From contig NZ_CP129968.2 of NCBI RefSeq assembly GCF_030503875.2, positions 3,064,001 to 3,128,000 of the forward strand: a DNA stretch of 64,000 nucleotides, read 5' to 3'. Of this stretch, positions 33,244 to 41,449 are shown piece after piece. The translations under genes and the position numbers were made by a program. The notes beneath the pieces are model-generated. The model searched no databases. It was not told where the DNA came from and saw only the letters and a program-made list of their open reading frames with translations. Every line of letters starts with the position of its first letter. The stretch's first letter is position 1. The DNA comes from Marivirga arenosa (lineage in GTDB: Bacteria; Bacteroidota; Bacteroidia; Cytophagales; Cyclobacteriaceae).

Positions 33244-33247
33244 TTAC

Positions 33248-33952
33248 ATGAATCAAATGAATATAGAGCAGAGCTCACTAATTTCTCAATTGCAACAATA
33301 TCTTGAAAATGTTGAAGTAAGAACAGATTTTGAACTACAAGAAATTTCTGTTAATAAACTTTATGAGCATCATGGAGAAGAATTTGAAGAATTAGCTGAT
33401 GATCTTGATTTTAGTTTAAAGGATCTTTTAAATAAAGATTTAAAGTTCAAATTTGAATTACTAAATCTGCAGCCTAGCAATATGAATCTATTTTTAGATC
33501 CTGAATATCATTTCAACCGCTACAGATTGAAAACCTTAAGGAACATAATTTATGATAAGATCCCATTTATGGATATTCAAAAATGGCGAAGCTATTGCAG
33601 GTCAAAAGAAAAAGAAGCATATAAAGGAGGCTTAGTAAAAGGAATTTGGGATCATAAGCTTGCAAAGGATATTTTTGGCAACTCTGAGGAGCCAGGTTAC
33701 TTTGGCGATAATGGGAGTTCTGGTTGGAAACTCATTGCAATCGCAAACTACTGCCTGGATTTATATAGTAAAGATCAAAACTTACAATTTATAAGGCTTT
33801 GCCCATATGATAGTTTTATGAGCAATGGTCAAATTGAACTGCTGGGAAATTCTCTTAAACTGAGAAAAAATGAGAAAGCTATTCAAAAAATGTTAAGTCG
33901 GAAAATAGGTTTCCCGCTACCAAATGAAAATGATAAAAAAGAAGATGAATAA
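33248..33952 (+). CDS. Hypothetical protein, orphan
   Basis: I do not recognise a family for this 234-residue protein. It has no signal peptide or membrane segment. The N-terminal 80 residues are acidic and helical (HHGEEFEELADDLDFSLKDL). The middle has KWRSYCRSKEKEAYKGGLVKG, and the C-terminus is basic then acidic (LRKNEKAIQKMLSRK, ENDKKEDE). The central GYFGDNGSSGWKLIAIANYCLDLYSK region looks like the folded core (core GSSGWKLIAIANYCLDLY). It stands alone after an almost 1-kb non-coding stretch and before a long inverted repeat, a setting typical of accessory genes. A second in-frame ATG lies 9 nt inside and fits the promoter position better. Function unknown. Confidence 0.55.
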   Translation: MNQMNIEQSSLISQLQQYLENVEVRTDFELQEISVNKLYEHHGEEFEELADDLDFSLKDLLNKDLKFKFELLNLQPSNMNLFLDPEYHFNRYRLKTLRNIIYDKIPFMDIQKWRSYCRSKEKEAYKGGLVKGIWDHKLAKDIFGNSEEPGYFGDNGSSGWKLIAIANYCLDLYSKDQNLQFIRLCPYDSFMSNGQIELLGNSLKLRKNEKAIQKMLSRKIGFPLPNENDKKEDE

Positions 33953-34024
33953 AATCAGAAAAGCGAATAAGAATAGTTGATTATTAATAATATAATCTAA
34001 TTCATTCTTTCTGCTTTTCTGATT
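33953..34024. terminator. Long inverted repeat, probable bidirectional terminator
   Basis: A perfect 12-bp inverted repeat AATCAGAAAAGC (33953-33964) with GCTTTTCTGATT (34013-34024) has further imperfect pairing inside (GAATAAGAAT with ATTCATTCTT). It lies between two convergent genes, and its left arm begins at the stop codon of the orphan gene. Confidence 0.6.
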
Positions 34025-34063
34025 ATTGTTCTATGAAATATGGAGTGAATTCATCAGCTTTAA

Positions 34064-35311
34064 TTATATCGCCTCCTGATGCAGCTTTTGATTCTTATGA
34101 TTAAAATGATACCCTGCATAGCTTATACTTAAACCACTAACGATTAAAATAAAGAAGGTAGACCAACTGGTAAAGGACATGATTTCAGCCTGATGAAGAA
34201 CAAAAATTAAAGAAAAGGCCATAAATAAAATTCTAACCACTTCCATTCCTAATGCCCATCTTTTAGATTCTAGAATACCGCTCCAACTGATAATCATCAT
34301 GAATAAACCTGATGAGAGGATGAATCTTTCCCAAAAACTAAGCGGTAGATTCATATTGATAGTAAAAGACATAAAAGCAAGCCCTATAATAAGCTGGACG
34401 ATTAAATAATTTTTACTATTCTCAAGAGAAGAACTTTTATACTTTACTTGCTCAGATTTGTTGTATCCTATTACAGATGGTAATGGCTCGTCTACTAAAT
34501 CCGCAGGTCTCCAACCAGTAGGCATAAACCAAATCCTTAATTTATCCTTAAAACTTTTTGTGTTTTTGGCATCATCCCATAACTGCTTCCAAAACTGAAA
34601 ATTTAAATTAATAGGATGCCATGTTCTGGGAGGGTGAGTAACTCCATAGCATACTTCTTCTTCCTCAGGTTCAAAAGAACCAAATAGTTTATCCCAAATA
34701 ATAAGGAATTCGGAGAAGTTCTTGTCAATATATTGTGGATTTACACCGTGATGCACACGGTGATGAGATGGAGTTACAAAAAATTTCTCAAACCATCCCA
34801 TTTTTTTAATAAGTGAAGTATGATGCCAATAAGCTAATAATAGATGAACAGCAGCCATTGCATAAACTATTTCAGGCGAAAACCCTATTACTACTAATAC
34901 CCAATCAAAAAACAAAAACTGAAAAAGTCTTTGAGTAAAACTAGCCCTTATCCCTACAGATAAATTCATTTCCTCAGAAGAATGGTGCGCCATATGCGCT
35001 GCCCAGAAAATATTAATAGAGTGACCCAAACGATGAAACCAATAGAATATAAAATCTTGCAGCAATAATAAAAGTACCATAGTATACCAAGTAACTTCTA
35101 TCCGGAATGGTGTTAACTCGAATAAAAAGCCGTACCACTTATAGACAAAGAAAGCGACTGCCAGATTAATACATTGATTCCCAATTCCAGTTCCCAAATT
35201 GGTAATTGTATCCTGAAAGGGGTAATTTTTCTTTTGAAAACGTAATGTGATTATAATTTCAATTAAAAAGAGTAAAACCACTATCGGTGTGATATAGGTG
35301 TAAACGTTCAT
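34064..35311 (-). CDS. Sterol desaturase / fatty acid hydroxylase family protein
   Basis: This 415-residue membrane di-iron enzyme belongs to the fatty-acid hydroxylase superfamily. The histidine clusters that bind the two irons are visible: HRLGH, then HMAHHSSEEMN, then HHRVHHG (roughly residues 94-98, 107-111 and 184-189). About four helices surround the cluster domain. A C-terminal extension with three more hydrophobic helices (from about residue 300) makes it resemble Bacteroidota sterol-desaturase-like and alkylglycerol-monooxygenase-like proteins. It hydroxylates or desaturates a lipid or carotenoid-type substrate in the inner membrane; the actual substrate is unknown. It is read in the same direction as the LytTR gene 147 nt upstream. 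Confidence 0.85.
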   Translation of the reverse strand: MNVYTYITPIVVLLFLIEIIITLRFQKKNYPFQDTITNLGTGIGNQCINLAVAFFVYKWYGFLFELTPFRIEVTWYTMVLLLLLQDFIFYWFHRLGHSINIFWAAHMAHHSSEEMNLSVGIRASFTQRLFQFLFFDWVLVVIGFSPEIVYAMAAVHLLLAYWHHTSLIKKMGWFEKFFVTPSHHRVHHGVNPQYIDKNFSEFLIIWDKLFGSFEPEEEEVCYGVTHPPRTWHPINLNFQFWKQLWDDAKNTKSFKDKLRIWFMPTGWRPADLVDEPLPSVIGYNKSEQVKYKSSSLENSKNYLIVQLIIGLAFMSFTINMNLPLSFWERFILSSGLFMMIISWSGILESKRWALGMEVVRILFMAFSLIFVLHQAEIMSFTSWSTFFILIVSGLSISYAGYHFNHKNQKLHQEAI

Positions 35312-35458
35312 AACATATAATTTAAATGAGAGTTGCTTTAAATACTTCTTAAAAGTTATTAAAAGCTACTTTTCCAAATAAATCAAAGTGGTTAAACACT
35401 ATTTCATTATGGTCAAAAATGGAGATTTGGGACGAAATTGTATTTTTGTAGGGGCGAA

Positions 35459-36271
35459 TTATTCCTTCTTTAAGCCAGAAATTGCTGTATAATACTTTCC
35501 TGATAGAGGTATCTCTGAATTATAATACTTAAGAACCAAACTAGCTTTTTGTCTATGACCTTTCAACTGTTGAATATACCAGGGAGCAATAAGATAGGAC
35601 CGATGACAATAGTGGAGGTGCTTTACTTGCTTTTTCATACTTGATAAAGTACTTCTCATAAGTATTTCCTCAACATCACTTTTTTCGTTTAAAAACACTA
35701 TTCTAACGTAATTATCTTCAGCTTTTATAAAAATTAATTGAGTGAGTTTTATTTTTAATGTGTCATTTTGATTTTTGCCTAGTAGTAAAACTTCGGGGTT
35801 TTTAATTTCTTCATGGGATATTATTTCACCCTTAGTATACCTAACATATGCGAGTAAGGGTAGCAATAGCAAAGCTATAGGAAGTATAAATTGATATGAA
35901 AAAGTAAATAAATAGTCCCAAGTGATTGCACTCTGCTTAGTTACTAAAATATCATAGGAGTAAACCAAAATTGATGATAACAAAAAAAGACTGAGAAAGT
36001 ACAGTAGTTCAAAAATAAAAATCCAATACTTTTTCAGTTTGAACACTATTAACCTCTCTGCTGTCAACAGTAATAAATCTGCTATAAAAATGCACATTCC
36101 ATAACCCGCTAACATTAAATTTTTAAATGGTAAATATTTTTCGCCCGTATCAAATGGTTTTAAAAATAATAGAATAAAAATAACTAAAATGGTTAATACT
36201 AGACTGATAGCTAAACGCAGTCTTAATTTGTAAATCCAAGGATATCTTTTTGTTAGTGAAAAATCAGACAT
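35459..36271 (-). CDS. Membrane-anchored LytTR-family transcription regulator
   Basis: This 270-residue protein has four hydrophobic helices in residues about 18-145 (LAISLVLTILVIFILLFL, MLAGYGMCIFIADLLLL, IFELLYFLSLFLLSSILV, FILPIALLLLPLLAYV). A LytTR DNA-binding domain follows at about 170-268: KLTQLIFIKAEDNYVRIVF, LMRSTLSSMKKQ, HLHYCHRSYLI and IPLSGKYY. There is no receiver domain, so it probably senses a signal in or at the membrane directly. It is a single gene whose nearest same-strand neighbour is the desaturase gene; regulation of that gene is possible but not shown. Families of such TM-LytTR regulators are common in Bacteroidota. Confidence 0.85.
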   Translation of the reverse strand: MSDFSLTKRYPWIYKLRLRLAISLVLTILVIFILLFLKPFDTGEKYLPFKNLMLAGYGMCIFIADLLLLTAERLIVFKLKKYWIFIFELLYFLSLFLLSSILVYSYDILVTKQSAITWDYLFTFSYQFILPIALLLLPLLAYVRYTKGEIISHEEIKNPEVLLLGKNQNDTLKIKLTQLIFIKAEDNYVRIVFLNEKSDVEEILMRSTLSSMKKQVKHLHYCHRSYLIAPWYIQQLKGHRQKASLVLKYYNSEIPLSGKYYTAISGLKKE

Positions 36272-36674
36272 TGTGATAATAAACGAATTGGATTATGCAT
36301 CATTTAAAGAATAAAACTAATCAATTAAATCTTAGCAATCCACCGCTTGAATTAAACGAAAATAAAGTATTTCATTGCAGGAAGTGTTTCTTATTTAATG
36401 AAGCAAACTTATTTTCATTGAAATAAATGACCTTAAAGAAAAAAAAGAATTAGATGTTCTATTTCTTTTCAACACAATAGGGTGCATACAGATTGTTGAA
36501 AAATTGATACTAAAATAGACTTTTATAGAAACCTATATAATTTGTAAAACCAATAGAAGCCTTTGCAAAGCAAATGCATCCTTAAATTAGATATGTAGTT
36601 TCAATGAAAACCTCAAAAGACAAAATAAATTAAAATCACCTTAACAAAAGTGGTTAAAATCGTTTATTCATTTT
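36272..36674. other. Divergent intergenic region
   Basis: This is 403 nt of A+T-rich DNA between the divergent LytTR and DUF3108 genes. I found no reading frame, strong hairpin or exact promoter match. It presumably carries both promoters. Confidence 0.5.
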
Positions 36675-37487
36675 ATGAAGAAGTATCTACTTGTCCTCAC
36701 AGTCTTTTTAGTACCAAATCTAATTCAAGCACAGTGCTTGGAGCAAAATCAAGCCTATAAAGCAGGCGAAGAAATCTGGTATGATGTAAAATATAATTGG
36801 GGAATTATTTGGGTAGATGCAGGAGAGGTGATGTTTGCAGTAGAAGACGCAAAGTGGGAAGGTTATGATGCTCATTGGTTTAAAGGCTATGGTAGAAGCA
36901 TGCCAAAATGGGATTGGGTATATAAGGTAAGGGATACCTTTGATGCTATTGGTACCCTTGAACAATTAAAACCTCTTTATTTTCATAGAAACACTAGTGA
37001 AGGGAGCTATAAAGTCAATAATAAATATTGGTTCGAAAAAGAAAAAAACGTCATTAAGACAGAAGTTTACAATTCTGATGCGGAAGAAACCACAACAAAA
37101 ACGGTCAGCTATGATGACTGTATTTGGGACGTACTTTCAGCAATCTATTATGCAAGAAATTTAGACTTTACAAACTACACTACCGATCAAAAAATACCCT
37201 TCAATCTCATAGTAGATGGAAAAGTTCATAACCTGTTTGTTCGATATCTAGGAAAAGAGCAATTGGAAATGCCAGATGAAAAAGTCTATAATACTATAAA
37301 GTTTAGCGCTCTTTTGGTTGATGGGACTATTTTTGATGGAGGAGAAGACATGACAGTATGGGTGACTGATGACCAAAACAAAATACCACTTAAAGTTCAA
37401 GCAAAAATTCAGGTAGGTTGGGTAAAAGCCTTTCTTAAAAAGACAAAAGGGTTGAAATATGGTGATATTACTCCTCTCAATCCCTAA
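36675..37487 (+). CDS. DUF3108 exported protein
   Basis: This 270-residue protein has a signal peptide (YLLVLTVFLVPNLIQA, cleavage after IQA). It matches the DUF3108 family, with KAGEEIWYDVKYNWGIIWVDAGEV near the start (core YDVKYNWGIIWVDAGEV). It is followed by YKVRDTFDAIGT, SYDDCIWDVLSAIYYAR, and VWVTDDQNKIPLKVQAKIQVG at the end (core TDDQNKIPLKVQAKIQVG). DUF3108 proteins are periplasmic beta-rich proteins, some similar to lipoprotein- or lipid-handling folds; no activity is established. It precedes menD by 14 nt and may be co-transcribed with menD-menB. Confidence 0.82.
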   Translation: MKKYLLVLTVFLVPNLIQAQCLEQNQAYKAGEEIWYDVKYNWGIIWVDAGEVMFAVEDAKWEGYDAHWFKGYGRSMPKWDWVYKVRDTFDAIGTLEQLKPLYFHRNTSEGSYKVNNKYWFEKEKNVIKTEVYNSDAEETTTKTVSYDDCIWDVLSAIYYARNLDFTNYTTDQKIPFNLIVDGKVHNLFVRYLGKEQLEMPDEKVYNTIKFSALLVDGTIFDGGEDMTVWVTDDQNKIPLKVQAKIQVGWVKAFLKKTKGLKYGDITPLNP

Positions 37488-37501
37488 ATTGCAGTCTGAT
37501 T

Positions 37502-39187
37502 ATGGAACAGCAAATTATTAATAATATAGCAGAAATTTGTCATCAACATGGTATAGAAAAAGCCATTATATCCCCTGGTAGTCGAAACGCTCCACTTACC
37601 TTGGCTTTTGCACGTCACCCTAAAATTCAATGTTATTCCGTAAGTGATGAAAGATCAGCCGCCTTTATTGGAATGGGTATGGCTCAAGCAGATCGTAAAA
37701 CTGTAGCTCTGATTTGCACTTCTGGATCAGCTGCTCTAAATTATGCTCCAGCTATAGCTGAAGCCTATTTTCAAGAAATACCACTTTTAATTATTACAGC
37801 AGACCGACCACCTGAATGGATTGATCAATGGGATGGACAAACTATTCGACAAGAAAACATTTATGGTAAACATGTAAAAAAAAGCTTTAATCTTCCAGTC
37901 GATTTAACCCACAAAGATGCACAGCATCAAACTTACAGATTTGTAAATGAAGCTCTTATAGAAAGCAGTTCAAATGTGTATGGGCCTGTTCATATCAATA
38001 TTCCATTTCGTGAGCCCTTTTATCCTGAAAAGGATACGCCATGGAAATATGATAATGAAGTACCTCTGATTAAAAAGTTTAGCGGTACAAAATCATTATT
38101 AGCTTCAGAGATTAAATCCATTCAAGATGAGTTAAAGCAATATTCAAAAATAGCCATTGTTTTAGGTCAGGAGCAATATGAAAACGAATTTTTAATTGAA
38201 TTAGATCATATTACCCAAAAGCTCAATATACCCATCTATGCAGATATCATCTCCAATGGACACCGCTTAAAAAATGCTATTCATTTTACTGATACCATCG
38301 GCTTGAGAATCCTTAAAGAAGGAAATCATGATTTAATTCCAGAATTAGTGATTAGTTTTGGAAAAAGTATAATATCCAAAAACCTAAAGTTATTTCTAAG
38401 AAAGAATGTCAACACGCAATGGCATATAAAAGAACATAATGCTTTCATAGCTGATCCTTTTCAAGCCATAACAAAACAAATTGAAATCAATCCACAATAT
38501 TTTTTAGCTGTATTGAATAAAGAATCTTCTCAGCAGTTTTTAAAAGATTGGAAAGATCAAAATGATCAGGTATCGACTATAACTAATAAATTTTTAGCAA
38601 CTCAAAAATTCAATGAATTTTCCATTCTAGCAGAATTAATAGATAAAATCCCTGATAAAAGTAATTTGCACTTAGCCAATAGTTTAAGCGTACGGTATGC
38701 CAATTTTATTGGCCTTAAAAATAGAACTGCAATTAAAGTTTGGGCAAATCGTGGAACAAGTGGTATAGATGGTTCTACAAGCAGTGCTGTAGGACATGCT
38801 ATTTCAAAAGAAAAAGAAGCTCATTATTTAATCACTGGAGATGTGGCCTTTTTCTATGATAGAAACGCATTTTGGCATAAATATCCTTACCCAAATTTGA
38901 AAATTATACTATTAAATAATCAAGGAGGATCTATTTTCAGAATGATTAAAGGTCCAAAAGAACAAGTGGAATTGGAAGAGTTTTTTGAAACTGAGCAAAG
39001 ATTAAATGCAAAAAGCTTATGCAGTGAATTTGGCATTGCACATTTCTCAGCGCATCATGAAGAAAGCTTTGAAACCATCAAAGAGAAATTCATGAGTTAT
39101 CCTCACGCTGCAATTTTAGAAATTAAAACTGAAAGTAAAACCAATCAAAAAATATTTGAAGACTTTAAAAATCAATTTTTATCATGA
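37502..39187 (+). CDS. menD: SEPHCHC synthase (menaquinone biosynthesis)
   Basis: MenD condenses isochorismate with 2-oxoglutarate, using thiamine diphosphate, to give SEPHCHC in menaquinone synthesis. The 561-residue protein shows the N-terminal ThDP region SPGSRNAPLTLAF (about 25-37) and SDERSAAFIGMGMAQ, whose Glu activates the cofactor. CTSGSAALNYAPA and ADRPPEW follow. The C-terminal ThDP/Mg region is NRGTSGIDGS then ITGDVAFFYD, with NNQGGSIFRM. Length is normal. Its stop overlaps the menB start by 4 nt (ATGA), so translation is coupled. It is cytoplasmic. Confidence 0.96.
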   Translation: MEQQIINNIAEICHQHGIEKAIISPGSRNAPLTLAFARHPKIQCYSVSDERSAAFIGMGMAQADRKTVALICTSGSAALNYAPAIAEAYFQEIPLLIITADRPPEWIDQWDGQTIRQENIYGKHVKKSFNLPVDLTHKDAQHQTYRFVNEALIESSSNVYGPVHINIPFREPFYPEKDTPWKYDNEVPLIKKFSGTKSLLASEIKSIQDELKQYSKIAIVLGQEQYENEFLIELDHITQKLNIPIYADIISNGHRLKNAIHFTDTIGLRILKEGNHDLIPELVISFGKSIISKNLKLFLRKNVNTQWHIKEHNAFIADPFQAITKQIEINPQYFLAVLNKESSQQFLKDWKDQNDQVSTITNKFLATQKFNEFSILAELIDKIPDKSNLHLANSLSVRYANFIGLKNRTAIKVWANRGTSGIDGSTSSAVGHAISKEKEAHYLITGDVAFFYDRNAFWHKYPYPNLKIILLNNQGGSIFRMIKGPKEQVELEEFFETEQRLNAKSLCSEFGIAHFSAHHEESFETIKEKFMSYPHAAILEIKTESKTNQKIFEDFKNQFLS

Positions 39188-40029
39188 GTGAAATCAAGTG
39201 GACTACTGTAAAGGAATATCAAGACATTACCTATAAAAAAGCGAATCACGTAGCACGTATTGCATTTAACAGACCAGAAGTTAGAAATGCTTTTAGACCC
39301 TTAACTACTGCGGAATTATTTGATGCCTTATTGCATGCTAGAGAGGATGACGACATAGGCGTAGTATTATTATCTGCTGAAGGTCCATCTCCAAAAGATG
39401 GCAAATATGCCTTTTGCAGTGGCGGAGACCAGAAAGCAAGAGGTGAACAGGGCTACGTAGGAGATGATGGAGTGGCACGTTTAAATATATTAGAAGTGCA
39501 GCGATTAATACGCTTTATGCCTAAGGTGGTCATCGCAGTTGTACCAGGATGGGCTGTTGGAGGGGGCCATAGTTTACATGTTGTCTGTGATATGACATTG
39601 GCCAGTAAAGAACATGCAATATTTAAGCAAACAGATGCTGATGTTACCAGCTTTGATGGGGGTTACGGTTCTGCCTACTTAGCAAAGATGGTGGGGCAGA
39701 AAAGAGCGAGAGAAATATTCTTTTTAGGTAGAAATTATTCAGCACAAGAGGCATACGATATGGGAATGGTAAATGCAGTAGTACCTCACGAGAAATTAGA
39801 AGATACCGCTTATGAGTGGGCGCAAGAAGTTCTTGGGAAATCTCCACTATCTGTTCGTATGCTGAAATTTGCTTTTAATGCTACCGATGATGGCATGGTA
39901 GGACAGCAAGTTTTTGCTGGTGAAGCCACTCGTTTGGCATACATGACAGAAGAAGCTAAAGAAGGAAGAAATGCATTTCTAGAGAAAAGAAAGCCTAATT
40001 TTGAGAAGTTTAAAAGGGTGAGTAATTGA
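39184..40029 (+). CDS. menB: 1,4-dihydroxy-2-naphthoyl-CoA synthase
   Basis: MenB closes the second ring of the menaquinone head group from o-succinylbenzoyl-CoA. This 281-residue crotonase-fold enzyme has the oxyanion-hole and substrate regions FCSGGDQKARG and GWAVGGGHSLHVVCD, then FDGGYGSAYLAKMVGQKRARE. The segment QTDADV carries Asp where bicarbonate-dependent enzymes such as that of Escherichia coli have Gly (QTGPKV). It is therefore predicted to be the type II, bicarbonate-independent form, like the mycobacterial enzyme. Coupled to menD by a 4-nt overlap and followed by a hairpin terminator. The other men genes are not in the window. Confidence 0.96.
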   Translation: MSEIKWTTVKEYQDITYKKANHVARIAFNRPEVRNAFRPLTTAELFDALLHAREDDDIGVVLLSAEGPSPKDGKYAFCSGGDQKARGEQGYVGDDGVARLNILEVQRLIRFMPKVVIAVVPGWAVGGGHSLHVVCDMTLASKEHAIFKQTDADVTSFDGGYGSAYLAKMVGQKRAREIFFLGRNYSAQEAYDMGMVNAVVPHEKLEDTAYEWAQEVLGKSPLSVRMLKFAFNATDDGMVGQQVFAGEATRLAYMTEEAKEGRNAFLEKRKPNFEKFKRVSN

Positions 40030-40040
40030 GAAAAGATTTT

Positions 40041-40108
40041 AGATTCTAGATTTTAGAATCTAGATTTAAAGAAAGGTCTTGGCTAATAGAAGCTAAGGCC
40101 TTTTTCTT
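40041..40108 (+). terminator. Hairpin pair ending the men operon
   Basis: The first hairpin is AGATTCTA/TAGAATCT (40041-40061) in a short TTTTAGATTCTAGA-type repeat. The second is AAAGGTCTTGGCT with AGCTAAGGCCTTT (40072-40103, two wobble pairs) followed by a T-rich run. The second has the form of an intrinsic terminator. Confidence 0.75.
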
Positions 40109-40324
40109 TATGGAAATTTCAGTATAAATATAAAACAAAATCAGATTTTCAGGTTACTTTATAACGAAGCTAATATTGCAATGTAAAAGTAAGCTTATCT
40201 AAAGTAGCAGTAAACTCAAACAACGCAATCACAGAATGGACCATCAAAAAGATCAGTTAAGTTTCAGGAACAAAATCCTTTGGCAGCTGATTAGTCGTAT
40301 AATTATTAAATAATATTTCTTAAA

Positions 40325-41449
40325 GTGCAAGCAGATTTTAAAAGAGCAACTGAATTCATTCAACAGTATTACCAAGAGAATAAGTTAGCAAATGTTGATG
40401 ACCGGCTGAGTGAAATTCAAAATGAAATTGAATTATCCGGCACTTATACATTAAGGAATGAGGAATTAAACTATGGATGTAAATTAGCTTGGAGAAATAG
40501 TAATCGTTGCATTGGCAGACTTTTTTGGAACAGCTTAAAAATTAAAGATAAAAGGGAACTGACGTCTGAATTGCAAATATTTGAAGCTTTGAAGAGTCAT
40601 ATTAAATATGCTTTTAATAAAGGTAAAATCCGTTCTGTAGTTTCTGTTTTCAATCCTCAAAACATTAAAGTATATAATCAACAATTAATTAGATACGCAG
40701 GCTACCGCTTAAAAGATGGTTCTGTAAAAGGGGATCCCGAAATGGTCGAATTCACCAGTTATTGTATTAAGCTTGGGTGGAAAGCTAATTTTGGGGAATT
40801 TGATGTTTTACCTATTGTAATACAACTTCATGATTATAAACCTGTTCTATTTGATTTACCAAAGGATATTATTCCTGAAGTTAAACTGGAACACCCACGT
40901 TATTCATGGTTTAAAGATTTAAAATTAAAATGGTATGCCGTTCCCATTATCTCAAATATGGTTTTGGAAATTGGTGGGATTCAATATCATACAGCACCTT
41001 TTAGTGGGTGGTATATGTCAACAGAAATTGCATCAAGAAACTTAGCTGATAGTTTTAGGTATAATAAACTACCTTTAATAGCTGAAAATTTAGATTTAGA
41101 CATTTCTAAAAATAAAATTTTATGGAAAGATCATGCTTTGTTAGTCTTAAATGAAGCAGTTCTTTATTCATTTGAAAAAGCTGGTGTTCAAATTGTTGAC
41201 CATCATTCTGCTTCTGAACAGTTTATGAAATTTGTGAAATTAGAGCAAAAAAATGATCGTGAAGTCACTGCTGATTGGAGTTGGATTGTCCCTCCTATGG
41301 CTTCAGCCTCATTAGAAGTGTTTCATAAGGAATGGAATAATCAGGTAAAAAGTCCTAATTTTTATTATCGATCGCCTTTCTGGCAATCAGGAGAAGAAAA
41401 ACAATCGCAACATTCTAAATGTCCTTTTCATATCGATTCAATGCATTAA
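40325..41449 (+). CDS. nos: Bacterial nitric oxide synthase, oxygenase domain
   Basis: This 374-residue oxygenase-only nitric oxide synthase makes NO from arginine via N-hydroxyarginine. The heme thiolate site is WRNSNRCIGR with Cys62. The substrate site GWYMSTEI supplies Glu234, which binds the arginine guanidinium. DHHSASEQFMKF (292-303) and DWSWIVPPMASASLEVFH (317-334) are family-defining, the latter lining the pterin site. No flavin reductase domain is attached, as in Bacillus NOS, so a cellular flavodoxin or reductase must supply electrons. The C-terminal 20 residues extend past the usual end (KCPFHIDSMH). Translation starts at GTG without a clear ribosome site. It is monocistronic; its stop shares TTAA with the convergent DoxX-like gene. 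Confidence 0.93.
   Translation: MQADFKRATEFIQQYYQENKLANVDDRLSEIQNEIELSGTYTLRNEELNYGCKLAWRNSNRCIGRLFWNSLKIKDKRELTSELQIFEALKSHIKYAFNKGKIRSVVSVFNPQNIKVYNQQLIRYAGYRLKDGSVKGDPEMVEFTSYCIKLGWKANFGEFDVLPIVIQLHDYKPVLFDLPKDIIPEVKLEHPRYSWFKDLKLKWYAVPIISNMVLEIGGIQYHTAPFSGWYMSTEIASRNLADSFRYNKLPLIAENLDLDISKNKILWKDHALLVLNEAVLYSFEKAGVQIVDHHSASEQFMKFVKLEQKNDREVTADWSWIVPPMASASLEVFHKEWNNQVKSPNFYYRSPFWQSGEEKQSQHSKCPFHIDSMH

Larger units (their letters stand above)
32266..33247. other. Long intergenic region without a recognisable gene
   Basis: This is 982 nt without a convincing coding sequence on either strand; all frames are interrupted often. It contains one imperfect hairpin (32313-32358) close to the end of the heme operon. 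A 29-codon open stretch (32969-33058) reads like a protein fragment (TVTVSKNGEEGSSLSWSGK). A -7 promoter box lies at its right end. It may hold a regulatory RNA or a decayed gene; neither is established. Confidence 0.5.

Noticed and set aside
25637..33247. Mobile element or genomic island boundaries around the heme operon and the non-coding region
   Set aside because: No integrase, transposase, tRNA or matching direct repeats were seen. The gene order looks like ordinary chromosome apart from the gap.
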